Shown here one piece after another: positions 44,933 through 56,471 of a DNA stretch of 64,000 nucleotides. A program made the position numbers and the translations under genes. Below the pieces are notes generated by a model. The model worked only from the letters and a program-made list of their open reading frames with translations, was not told where the DNA came from and did not search any database. This DNA is from Podocnemis expansa (taxonomy: Eukaryota; Chordata; Testudines; Podocnemididae). The stretch covers positions 18,591,218 to 18,655,217 of the forward strand of contig ML681996.1 in assembly GCA_007922195.1 (NCBI GenBank). Reading direction: 5' to 3'. The first letter of the stretch is position 1; every line of letters starts with the position of its first letter.

Positions 44933-47596
44933 TCCAAAGACTTGGATGACACCCAGATTGGTAGCAGTAGCATTGACAGAAACAAACTGCAAAAACATCT
45001 TGACAGATTAGAGTATACGCTTTAGGCAATGAGGGGGAGGGGATTCAGATATAATAAATTCTATAGCCTCTGTGATAACATAAATCACCCAAATAAAAAT
45101 ATCAATACATATCCCTTTATGGAAAAAATTCCATAAATTCTCAAATTAAATTTTAATTCTGCCATAACAGATTATTACATGTTCATGTAATTGGGTTTAT
45201 GGACCTGATCCAAAGACCACTGTAGTCAATAGAAAGACTCCCATTGACTTCTGTGGGTTTTGAATATAAATAGCCCCACTGAGCTAACTGGGACATGCAA
45301 ATACTTATGAACTATGCTCAACTGGCACCACAGTGATTTTAGGAAAGGTGTGAAACTAGGATTAAGTGACTTCACAAAGGGCTGCCTAAAAAATTCTCTA
45401 CCTTAAAATGGTTCACAGCTGGGGAGGAGTGATGAAGTCTGAGAACCATTAAATTAATACAATTCAGAATATAATCCTTTCAATTACGTGGACTAGATTT
45501 GTCACACTCACTTTCCTGATTAAATGTCTGTCTTTTGATTATCCATCTCCAGATGGCCTTAGTACCCCACCCCCCCTTCCTCCATTCTTCTTCTATGTAA
45601 ATGTCACAACTCCTGATCATAATGTGTTTCATGTCAAGGTAGCCAATAATTTAGTAATGTCTCTCAAGTCACTTAAGTATTCTGTGAATGTGTAGTTCTT
45701 TTATTATGGTCATGTCTGTAGGCATTACTTTAGCCACATTATTTAGTGACTATGAAAATAGGGAACTGTTCTTTTTCACAGAAATAATGTGTAGAGTGAT
45801 TCAAACCTGCTGAAGACAATTTATATGTATTTTGAGGCTTGTAGTACAAACATTAAAATTCTGGTGGCCTTGTATGTTTTCCTTCACAAAGTTTCTTTGA
45901 GACAATGCCAGTAAAGGTTTCTTGATGACACAAGTATCTAAATTGCTCTTCCCATCATAAAGGGTCATGAAGTTAATAATTCAAAGTCAAGTCCGCATGA
46001 CTTGCATTGACTATAAAAGGGAAACCAGTGGTAAGGTCAGAACATTATTTTTTTTTCCCCAAAAAAAAATTCACCTCATTCTTTCAATTAATTAAAAATG
46101 AAATTGTTTAACCTGACAAGTATCATGCAATGACATTTTCAGTCTTGGGTGATTTATAATGACCCCTATTATTTTCAGAGACATAAAAGGCTTGAGTGGA
46201 TGTACAATACATAGCTCAAGGCTTCCCGAATGCTGCTTTCTTGCTTGTACAGAAAGGGATGATACAACAGTGTTAAGGAAGTCTAGGTGATCTTTAGAAG
46301 AAAAAGGCCAGTAAAATGCTAATCATTAAAACAACTTCTAGTGAATTTCTCTGTACAATATAGGGTGAAATATTCCTTTTTAATTTTGTCTTTATTTTCA
46401 TTGAAATAGCTCTAATCATTTGTTGCTGAATGATATTTAAATAGTCATTTATTAATATAAAAGAAAAAATATGTATCTTATTCTTTTATCATTGAAAACC
46501 TGTGAAAATCATACACCATTTTAAATAAAATTCAATATTATATATGAAAATTGTGTAGAAAGGATACTCCATTTAAAAATAGTAAAATTCATAATACAGC
46601 TCATTTACACTAAAGGAACTGTTAAAGAAAGGGAGGTGAAGAGCAACATAGTAAGATCTGTAGTATTTGACTTTAGTGCCATTCCTCTATAACTAGACAC
46701 AGAGCTTGTGAATTACTGATATATTCCGACAATACATGGCCTTGAGTCTTAAGAAAAGTGGCATTGCTTTAGCAATTGCTCATTACATTGCACTTACACT
46801 TACATAAAGCACTTAATGGAGCTATGGAAGGTCTATCAACCTCATTGAAGGAAAAAAAGCTGTACTAAATAATTATAGGTTAATATTTGTGGTATGTTAC
46901 ATATGTAAGGAGGTGACATGAATGACTTTCTTTAGCCATCAGATATATTATTTCTTATTTATTGGAAATATTTTATGTTATAGAAAAATTAAGGTTATAA
47001 TGCTTTACATCATTGTAGTTGATTGTCAAATAATTTCCCCATCTAATCAAACAATATTTTAGGTTTGTATTAAAATTCCCAGAATGTACAATACTGGCTA
47101 TTAGGAATGGTTTGAGCTTATTTCTTTACAAATGTAGCAGAAAGCTACAGAATGGGGATCTGTGATGGTACTAGGTGAATTTCTACAAGGAAGCAAAAGA
47201 AGTTTAAAAAAATTAGCATTAGAGACAACATTTTTTATCCTTATCTAATGAAACTCCTTGCTCAGTGTTTAAAAAAGAAAAAGAATAGCTCTTTCAGTGA
47301 TTTTTTTCACCACTGTCACATGATGCAGTCTCAAAGCCAACTCACTTTGAGCCAGCACAAGTTGAAGAGTAATAGATGCAAAATTCTCCATAAGATTTCA
47401 CAGTTTAACAAAATTTATTGGATGTCTTGAATGGAAGGAATGAGTCATCAGATTCCAAACAGATTTAAATAGACTTCAGTCATAAATTTTGTAGAATTAA
47501 AATAAGGTTGAAAATATTTGTTTCATACAATGAAAGAGAGAAGAATAACTATGCCATCATCCTTTAAGAAATTTGTCGTCACTCACAGGTCTCCAG
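44933..47596. other. Long AT-rich spacer
   Basis: Fragments CCATTGACTTCTGTGGGTTT (45243) and GTCTGAGAACCATTA (45438) are probable scraps of old MITEs. Nothing else is recognised. This stretch has the fewest visible repeats in the window. Confidence 0.4.
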
Positions 47597-47929
47597 CAAT
47601 GTTCCCTTTAGTTTTTCATAAGATTCTGTGCAAAGTTTTGGAATCAGTGTCCAAATATGAGTGCATGCTAGTGAGTGTAGTCAAACTTGTGAATGCAGTG
47701 AAGCAAGTGTGTATGATGCAAATAGTATCTAGATTTTTATTTTGGTATAGTTGATGTAAATGATTTTTATAAAATTACAAAACCTCATTTGAAACATGCT
47801 ACTTGAAACCACCTTCTTAAAATAACATGAAAATATTAGCACTGTTGCATTTTTTGTACACGCTTTATTTTTGTTGTGTGTGTGGGTTTCACAACCTCTG
47901 TATGTGTGCACACCTTAGAAGGAATGTAG
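47597..47929. mobile_element. CCTCTAA-type hAT-like MITE, copy 2, with perfect duplication
   Basis: It starts CAATGTTCCCTTTAG and ends CTTAGAAGGAATGTAG. GTCTCCAG stands on both sides (47589-47596 and 47930-47937). The interior is TG-rich like the other two copies. Confidence 0.75.
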
Positions 47930-47937
47930 GTCTCCAG

Positions 47938-48339
47938 TACACAGATGGATAAGATTTAAATATAATGAGCAGTCATTAGTCTGGTGTAAAGTGCTATAGC
48001 TCTATGGAAGTCAATTTGCCTTTTAACAGCACTGAATTCCCTGTTTAGAAATATGGAAAGGAAGATCACAGGGTAAAGGAGGTCTGCCTAGCTAGTGGAA
48101 GTACATTCAAGACACAAAATATTAAAGAACATTGGGTGTATGTCTGTTGAAGCAAAGGAATCAGGAATCTTTCCCAAGCAATGGTAGATGATGCCTATGT
48201 TTTGGTATCTGTGTTCAAAGCTTGAATTGACAGATCAGCCTGGACTATTAATCTCAAGATTTATAATCCTATTAAACTTAAATTTGATTCAGGAACAAAG
48301 GAAACTGTGAATTATAATTCAACTTTAAAAGAAGATTAG
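47938..48339. other. Spacer, nothing recognised
   Basis: No supported gene or repeat. Confidence 0.45.
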
Positions 48340-48545
48340 TATTTATTTACATTTATGCAGCCCCAATCATGGGTTGGAGTTCCATGGTGCTAGGCAGTGA
48401 ACAAATACATAGGAAAACGGTCCATGTCCTGAAGAGTTTACAATCCAAACGTACAGGAGAAAACAGATCAGGGGAGCACCACGTAACAATGCAACAATAC
48501 TGATCAACATGGTAAGCGATGGTCTCAGCACACCAGTTATTAAAG
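48340..48545. repeat. Ancient MIR-like relic
   Basis: TATTTATTTACATTTATGCA, GTGCTAGGCAGTGAACAAAT, GGTCCATGTCCTGAAGAGTT and TACAATCCAAACGTACAGGA follow the order of the MIR-like family seen at 8848. Confidence 0.45.
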
Positions 48546-48742
48546 CATTGTTGAGCTTTTTGTAAACATCATGTCAGAGAAGAAAGTATAAGAAAGGATG
48601 TGAAGGAGGACAATTAACTGGCTTTTCAGGGGGTGTAAGTGAAGCTTCTCCTCAGCACAAGGGGCAGAATGATAGAAAACACAGACCTGCTTTATTTAAC
48701 CAAAAACAAAAACCCCACACACCACAAGCCCTAATTCAGGAC

Positions 48743-48943
48743 CAACGTCCCCTCTAATTTTTCATAGGCTGTGAGAGCAAAAAAGTTTTTTGCACAAATC
48801 TTCAGAACCAATGTCCAAATTTGTGTGCTAATATTAAAAAAAATATTAACACTTGAATTTTTGTGTGCACTTTATTTTGTTGTGTGCACAGGTTTCATGA
48901 GCTGTGTGTGCACGCACACGTTCACAGCTTAGAGGAAATATTG
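48743..48943. mobile_element. CCTCTAA-type hAT-like MITE, copy 3
   Basis: The ends CAACGTCCCCTCTAA and TTAGAGGAAATATTG are inverted repeats. The flanks TTCAGGAC (48735-48742) and ATCAGGAC (48944-48951) agree at seven of eight bases. Confidence 0.75.
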
Positions 48944-49019
48944 ATCAGGACAGGGTTGTGCTCAAGATCAGTTGCATAGGTTAGTTCAAAACATGCACTA
49001 CAAAGATGAATAACTGCTA

Positions 49020-50125
49020 AAAAGCATAAGGCTGGATGAATGCACTACAAAATGGATAGAAAGTGGGCTAGATCATCAGACTAAATGGGTAGTAATCAAA
49101 GGCTTGATTTCTAGTCGGCAGCCAGTAACAAGCAGAGTATCCTAGTGTCCAGTTCTCGTCCTGGTTTATTTCAGCACCTTGGTCTGGTGAATGAGGTGGA
49201 TTGCACCATCAGGAAATTTGCAGATGACTCTGAATTGAGAGGGAATGGCAGATATTCTGGAGGGCCACGATAGGATACAGAAGGAATTAAAAAAAAAAAA
49301 AAAAAAAAGAGAGAGGATTATGCAAAATAAGTCTAATGAGGTTCAGCAAGGACAAGTGCAGAGTTCTGCACTTAAGATAAAATAATCTCATGCACTGCTA
49401 CAGACTGGTGACCAGGTAGTCTAGGCAGCAGTTCTACAAAAAAAAAAAAAAAAAACCAAAAAAACCCCAAAAAAACAAACCACACAACAACTTGGGATCC
49501 CAAGTGGACAAGAGGCTAGATATGACGCTAATAGTATATTGGGCTGCCGGGACAGGCACATTGCCAGCAGATCGGGTGAAAGGATTATTTACCCTCTACA
49601 TTAGCGAGGCCACATTTGGAGTAGCGTGTCCAATTGTGGACTCCCCACTACAAAAAGTATGGGCAATTAGGAAAGAGTCCAGTAGAGGGCAACAAAAATG
49701 ATTAAGGGGCTGGAGCATGACTGATAAGGAGAAGCTAAAAGAAGTAGGCTTGTTTAGTCTGCAGAAGACAAGACTGAAGGGGGGGATTTGGTAGCAGCCT
49801 TTCACTACTTGAAAGGGAGTTCCAAGGAGGATGGAACTAAGATGGTACTAAATTATAACACCAGGGGCAGTTTTCTTACATTGCAGTGTGGGAAGTCTGG
49901 GATGGATATTAGGGAAAACTTTTTCACTAGGAGGGTGGGGAAGCACTGGAATGGGTTATCTAGGAAGATGGTGGAGTCTCCATCCTTACAGTAAAGATTT
50001 TTCAGGTGTGATCTGGCAAAGCCCTGACTGAGATGATTCAATTGTTGATGGCCCTGCTCTGAGCAGGGGTTCAACTAGATGTTCTCCTGAGGTCCCTTAC
50101 AATCCTAATTTAATGATTCTCTATA
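49020..50125 (+). mobile_element. Decayed CR1 LINE fragment
   Basis: RT remnants in order include KWIESGLDHQT-like (49060), KFADDSELRGN (49218-49248) with an intact FADD, a PHLEY-like block near 49608, GNKND.GAGA-like near 49685 and GKSGMDIRENFFTRRVGKHW (49880-49945). The 3' end GAGGTCCCTTACAATCCTAA and TGATTCTCTATAG closes it near 50125. A-runs at 49289-49308 (20) and 49438-49455 (18) sit inside the body and break the frame. Confidence 0.85.
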
Positions 50126-52424
50126 GTGAACTTTTTTTTTTAAGTTTCAGTTAAAGCTATGCAGAGAATGGAGATTGTTCTATGGAAGATTCTGAGGTAT
50201 CACTCTCCCCCTCCCAGGGAAAAAAAATTCAAAATTTTATATAAAGAGCAGAAGCAAGCATTTATGATACATTAAACATTAAAAAAAACATCAAATGAGA
50301 AACTAATTCAAAAGAATAGCTAAAGGATATTTTGACATTTCTGGAACTTTCACCTTTTCCCTCAGATAAGAAATTTCCTGCAAAATCAGCATAATTGCAG
50401 GGTTTTTGTTTTTTTTTTTTTTTAATTTTGATAGAGATGTATACTTGGATAGAAAATTAGTCATTGGTGAAAGTGTGATGACAATCAGATCTAATCTGAA
50501 CAGCAAATACAATTAACATCTTGCAAATTATTCACATAATGAAAATATTGTTCAGAAATTAACAAGTAAGGTAATTAATTAAATTTCATAATGTACTAGC
50601 TCCTTTCTGAATGCTTCCCAAATGGGGGGGAAAAAGGCAGAGAAGCAACATGTGACAGTTATCTGTTATGAATTATTTTCCAGGACTGGCTTCAGCTATA
50701 TTAAACTGTTTATCCATACAAATATACTGGTAAATATTTTCTTTAACAGATTTGTATATATTTGACTACTGGAACACAGAAGGCAACTCCTTTTATTCAA
50801 TCTTCCTTATACAGCTCTGTAAATATCCACGCATGGTAACTGAATTGTCATATTACAAGAACAGTTTTAATACTAGTAAATTTAGGTTATTTTGTCATGT
50901 CACACTTCCAGAGATATACTAAGGCATAACTATTCAGCTTTGTCAATGAATGCCAGAGTTTGTAATAGAGATGCCCAGAAAACATACCCAGAAAACATAC
51001 CAATTTTGACAAAATGTGTGGCTCTTGCTCTAAGTTTCCAGTACTTCCAAGTCTGTTGTTTACATTTTATAGCAGTGTGTAAGATCATATTGCTTAGACA
51101 AACAAAACTGCAGTGGATTAACCCTATCCTCTTAATGTCCTTGGAAAATTTTAGGCAACGAATATGTAGTTAAACAGTAAAATCATGAATTAAATCATAA
51201 CTTGTTTTTACAGTGAAAAGAATTTTATTTCCATATTAGAGCAAGCAACTTTAAAAGCTGATACAACTCAACAAATGAAAATAATGCCTTTTCAGATGTT
51301 CCCAGATGAGCTTTAAAGTAATCAGTGAGAACTTTTTGCATAGTCATTTACTGAAAGTTGTTAACTCATCACTGAGCCCTACAATGTTTGCCTCAACTCT
51401 TCATTGAATTGAAACTGAAAGATTCAATTATATCATCATGAATTTTCTTTTTAAACCCAACACAATGTATTCAATTTAATGACTGCACTTGAACATCTAC
51501 TGGAAAATGGATGCATGCGTTTGATGACATCTGAAGTTTGTAACATCCAGAAAATATTTCTGCCAAAATATATATATCTTGGCATCTCCCATTTCTTATA
51601 TGCCAGTCCTGGACATCTTCAAAGAAGATAATAGAATCCATCCTAAATTAAAAGGTAGCTTTTATATGTCAAATATATCTACTCAGATTATTTGTCTTGG
51701 TGGAATATCAGCAGTATTGATGCAAGGAACAAGGCTAGTTCCATTGGCCTTAGTGCACAAGCTAGGAATGGAACTTTTTGGCTGCCTACCCCCCCCCCCC
51801 CCGCATTATTTCCCAGATTGAGAAGTGTTCTCTGTTGGTGCCAGTAGAAGAGAATACGTCTACATGGAGGCAGCTGACACTTTGCCTTTTATATTTATAC
51901 ATGAATGGCTCCCTGTGCATTGTAGATTTGGGCACAACACCGAACCTTTGTTTTGGAGCTGGATGCCACAAAGACAAACAGTGTTGTGAGTCAGGAGTCA
52001 CCTTCACTGATGGTTGCAAATTTACCACAGTCAGATTGATCTTCCCAGTCGACTGATCGGGTTTGTGAAGACCCACTCAGCCAATCCAGAAGTCGATCTC
52101 TGAAGGCCAGCTCAGTAAGTTGAGTAGGGCTGAATTGAAGGGGCGGTGTTTCCCTTTGACTTAGCACACTGGGGACACCACACTAAGTATGTACATCTCC
52201 CTTCAGCTGCCTACCCCAAGGTATATGTACAATGCACATCTCCCTTTGACTGCCAGTGAAATCCTGCTGCTGTATAGACCTGCGTTTAGTGTGAGATGGT
52301 TTCACCTGGTAGCCAAAGAGTTTGGTGATGTGACTAATGTAGTAAAGAACAGAAGAGATTTGTATAAACCAAGACTAATATGATCTGGCGTCTTTAACCA
52401 AAGATTAAAGGGGAGGTGTTTACA
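50126..52424. other. AT-rich spacer
   Basis: It contains a C14 run at 51789-51802. Opposed frames at 51778-52056 (+) and 51786-52076 (-) lack domains and overlap, so I do not call genes. Confidence 0.4.
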
Positions 52425-52675
52425 GATTCATAGGATTAGAACAAACCTCCTAGGTAATCAAATCCGGTCACCTGCTATTGTAGAAAACCCCATAGTATCA
52501 TGCCATTCATAAAAAGTATTAAGTCCTATCTTAAAACCACCTATAGCATTTGCTCCCATTACTTCTACTGGAAGAGTTTTCAAGAAAGTTACTCCTAGGA
52601 TGGTTAGAAACCATCTTTTAATTTCCAGCCTAGATTTATCAAGGCCAGTTTATAACTATTTATTCCAGTACAAAC
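52425..52675 (-). mobile_element. CR1/L3-like 3' region relic
   Basis: CAGATTCATAGGATTAGAAC, AATCCGGTCACCTGCTATTG, TACTTCTACTGGAAGAGTTT and CATCTTTTAATTTCCAGCCT, then GATTTATCAAGGCCAGTTTA, match the reverse of an old dispersed family common in turtles and crocodiles. The orientation is my best guess. Confidence 0.5.
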
Positions 52676-54035
52676 ATTATATTTTAACTTAAATAGCTTT
52701 TCACCCCTTTACCTTATACACACCCCTGAAGCAGAGAGAGAGCAAGTAGGAGCACACCCCCCACTCCAATAATCATGAAGGGCACAGAATTCCTCTGGTC
52801 CCAGGCTTTTCAGTTTTCCTTCTTACAAAAGGAAGAAGTGGGGGGGGAGTCCTTCCTGATTATAATTGTTGCTGTACAATCTTTGAATAGTTACTTTAAC
52901 TTAATAGCAATTTATCTAGCTTCACTTTTATTTGAACAGATCATTATTAATCCAAAAGTTCTGCAATGAGTGCCACTGTACCAGCAGTCTAGATATTATT
53001 TTTCTTTCTGTTTCTTGATGGTGTTATAGCACAATGCAGACAACATACGATAAGAAAAGCAATATGTAGATTTTAATCCTGATGCTGTGGTTCAACATTC
53101 AAGTATGTTTAACTTGTTCCCAAAGGCTGCATCCACACTCTATGGTGCTTTAACCTAGGTCCTAGATATCCTGTCTAGGTATACAAGAGCAGCAAATGCT
53201 GCCTTTCAGCCTCAAATCTTAATACACTATTCAAGGAGATTGGCTTTTATCATGTCTTATTCATCCTTCTAAACTGGCATGTGAAGGTGATAAGTATCAC
53301 CCTTGTGGTATTATTTAGTTTTGAAAGAAATAATTTTGCTTAAAGTGTTATAGTGTTTATGTTCCTAGGGTAAAAAAAAAATAATAGAGATGGCAACATG
53401 AAAATGGATTGGCTAATGGAAAGAAGTGCAGAGGAAATATAAGTGATAAAACATGTCCTTTCAACTTTGAGGAAGCAGCATCTTTTGATGTCTACAATCA
53501 TCTGAAATATTCTCCTTATCCCATGGCGCCACACTACTGTTATCTTTAAGCACCAGTAGTGATAATGTTTCTTGTTAAAGCCTACTACTTTGCAACTTTG
53601 CTCTAAGTTTATTAATAGTACCTGGAGTCTTGAGAAAAAAGGTTGACTCCTTGGGTTAGTCCATTTTATTGTTTGTTGTTTCTAACTTAGATTTCTCTAG
53701 TTAGACATTGACTTTCCTGATTTTTTTTTTTTAATTCTTTACTGGAAAGGAAACATCAATATACCAGTACTGACCAGTTACTTAAACTATTCCAAGCTCT
53801 GAAGTTTTCAAATAGCATTCACAGCTTATTAAGAACATGCTGACATCAGATCACAAGGCAAACACCAACTTCTGACACTAGAACAATAGTGCAACCTTCA
53901 AAAACTGTTCAGATGATGAGTATTAGTTATAACTATATTAACAGTAATTCCTTCAATACTACTGGTCAGTGAAATTGACAGCATTCTGTCTGTTAGAAAT
54001 GGAGTATCATGCAGTATTCAGAGAGCAAAACTCAT
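52676..54035. other. AT-rich spacer
   Basis: A GCATCCACACTCTATGGTGC block at 53129 may be the end of a decayed MITE. Nothing else is recognised. Confidence 0.4.
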
Positions 54036-54122
54036 TTCCAAAGGGGTAGCCATGTCAGTCTAGTTCAGCAAAACACAACAAGGAGTCTTGTGGCACTTTT
54101 AAAAGCCTAACAACATTTGTAT
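54036..54122 (-). mobile_element. Penelope-like 3' tail end
   Basis: On the + strand TTCCAAAGGGGTAGCCATGT, CAGTCTAGTTCAGCAAAACA, AAGGAGTCTTGTGGCACTTT and TAAAAGCCTAACAA are the tail terminus in antisense. Confidence 0.7.
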
Positions 54123-54944
54123 ATTCCTAGTTCAAATGGGTTCTGATTGTGATTGGAATCCATGAGTGGTCAAAATAGAATATTTAATAATCTATTAATA
54201 GGTTTCCTATTTGTGACATTATGTAAAAGTACAACAAAATAGTGATGGTATTCTTTTTTCAACTATACAACAATGATTGAAAAGAAAGATTTTGGGAGGG
54301 GAAAGGAAAGAAAAGATATTAACTAACTGGTATAAATTATCTTAAAGAAAGCAGAGGGTGTCCATTTAATTTTTCCAATATCTGGGCAGCTCTTTCCACT
54401 TACGTGCCTATTTTATCTTCAAAGGATAAAGGGCTAGATTAAGCACTACCAGGATTTAAAATTAGTTTTTTTCATGTCAAACATTCAGCAGTTAAAGCCC
54501 CCAAAACAAAGCTTTTGGCTTAAAAAAAAATGATATCCCTTTAAAAAAAAAGTGAGAAGTGTACTTTTGCAATATATTCATTTCTGAGCCTTTAGGATTC
54601 ACATTTTCAGGCTTTTCTTCACAAAAAGAGTATAAACTAATTTTTTTCAAATATGTAAATTGAGATTCTCTGATACTCACAGGATTCAGCACTTCTCCAT
54701 ATATAGTGATAGGATCACTCTGGATGGATTCCAGAAAGTACTAGAAGGTATATGTATCAGATCCATTTTAATTAAGGCCCAAACCAGGATGTATTAAAAA
54801 GCCTTCCCTCCAGAGAAAGAGTGTGCATAGACTGTGAGAGAGAGGACAGCTACTACTGTATGTGGGAGGAAGCAAGGTGAAGTTTGGAAGGCAGCAGATC
54901 TGGAGAAGGAGCAGAATGCTGCTGAGCAAGAGCCCCAGAGGTTA
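54123..54944. other. AT-rich spacer, nothing recognised
   Basis: No supported gene or repeat boundary. Confidence 0.45.
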
Positions 54945-55300
54945 AAATAAGCTGGAACAGCGTTCCAAGGCCCACTGTTTTTAGGTGGTCAGCGTTCAGG
55001 GGCCCCTAAAAATAGGAAATGGAGCTAGAATGCTGCATTCCAGGGCCTACCATTTAAAAATAGTGGGTCCCGGAATGCAGCATTCTGGCTCCATTTTCTA
55101 TTTTTAGGGGCCTGTTGAACTGTAAGACCTTAAAAATAGCAGGATGATGAACGCTGCTCCAGCATGTTCTGGCAGTGCAGGGAGCTGCATCAAGCTGGGA
55201 GATTTTAAATCTCCCACCCTGAGCCTGCTCTGACTGAGCATGTTCACAAAGGCTCTGAGCATGCTAAGTCAGAGCAGGCTCAGGGTGGGATCATCAACCC
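54945..55300. repeat. Cluster of two large hairpins
   Basis: In hairpin 1, GGGGCCCCTAAAAATAGGAA..GAATGCTGCATTCC near 55010-55052 pairs with GGAATGCAGCATTC..TATTTTTAGGGGCC near 55071-55112. In hairpin 2, CCCACCCTGAGCCTGCTCTG near 55215-55234 pairs with CAGAGCAGGCTCAGGGTGGG near 55271-55290, with GAGCATG/CATGC extending the stem inward. No transposon ends were found around the pair. Confidence 0.75.
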
Positions 55301-55559
55301 AGACTAGGGCCACTCCAAATGGCAGCCAGGTAAGGAGCCCCTGGGGGGCGTGTTTGAGGACAGGTGACTTGGCCCAGTGCGAAAAGGGCAGAGTGGAGGG
55401 GTCGGCTTGCAGCAGCAGGGGAAGATGGTTAAGGGACCAGCAAGGAGATGGGGGTGGTGGGTAGTATCTTGGGTGGGTGGTAGGTATTTAGGAGGCGGAA
55501 GCTGGGGTGGGTGAAGGGAGCCCAGAATTTTAGGAGGGGTTCAGGGACCCACCAAATAT
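55301..55559. other. GC-rich block, unclassified
   Basis: It is G-rich on the + strand (GGTGGGTAGTATCTTGGGTG). No domain is visible in the 55240-55464 frame. Confidence 0.35.
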
Positions 55560-55998
55560 ACTTTAACCCCTGAAGAGCCCCACAAGTAGAAAGACTGGAA
55601 GGAAGGAAAAACTTTTGCCTGAGAGGGCAAAAAGCCTTCCTAGCCTGGATGTCTGAGGGAAACAAACCCACCACTAAGGGAAGAGTGGGACCAATCAGGT
55701 TGAAGAGGAACTTTGTCACTATATACATAATTGATTTTCATATTTGGGGACAGGAAGGAATTTTCCCTCAGTGCAGATAGGCGCCCCAGACCCCGACCCT
55801 TGCCATTCTGTGTAGCATGGGGCACAGCTCATTTCTTACTGGGTTTTCTGTACTTTACAGTTTTTAAATCATGATTCAAGGAATTTTATAATTTGGTCAT
55901 AGGCTGGAGGTTTATTGTAGGAATGAGTTTGTGGCCTGCATTGTGCAAGAGGTCAGACTAAATCATCATTTTAGTCTGTTCTGACCTTAAAGTCTATA
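55560..55998 (+). mobile_element. CR1 3' untranslated region copy
   Basis: The ordered blocks GGACAGGAAGGAATTTTCCC, GTGTAGCATGGGGCACAGCT, GTCATAGGCTGGAGGTTTAT and GTGGCCTGCATTGTGCAAGA, then GGTCAGACTAAATCATCATT and CTGACCTTAAAGTCTATA, form the long 3' tail of a CR1 subfamily known from turtles. The 5' limit is uncertain. Confidence 0.65.
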
Positions 55999-56437
55999 TA
56001 CTGGCCCGCCAGACATTGATATTGTTGACTGAGTCCAACCCTTCAGATATATTATTGTATTGACTTTCATTTAATGTTTCCAATTTCGGACAGTAATTCA
56101 TACAAATATTGTGATAAAGCAAGGTCCATTGCAGTTCAAAGACATGTAAATGTAATTTGCTATAAACATCTCACTACTTTGTGAGCACCTCCAGTATAGA
56201 AAGAAACTTTAGAACTTAAATAAAAGTGATTTTGGTAGTTCAGATCCTGAAAATCTGCAGGGCATTCATCTTCTTCATTTCACTTTCTTTTTTTTTATGA
56301 AGCTTTTGCCTAGAACTCTGCCAGGTAATTATGACTCCAGAGAATTCATGCTATTTTAGGGCTCAATTCATAAGATAATATTCCAAGGAGTTATGGATCT
56401 TTTAAACCGCAGTTGGTGGCATATAGGGCACCTGATT

Positions 56438-56471
<34 letters not shown>

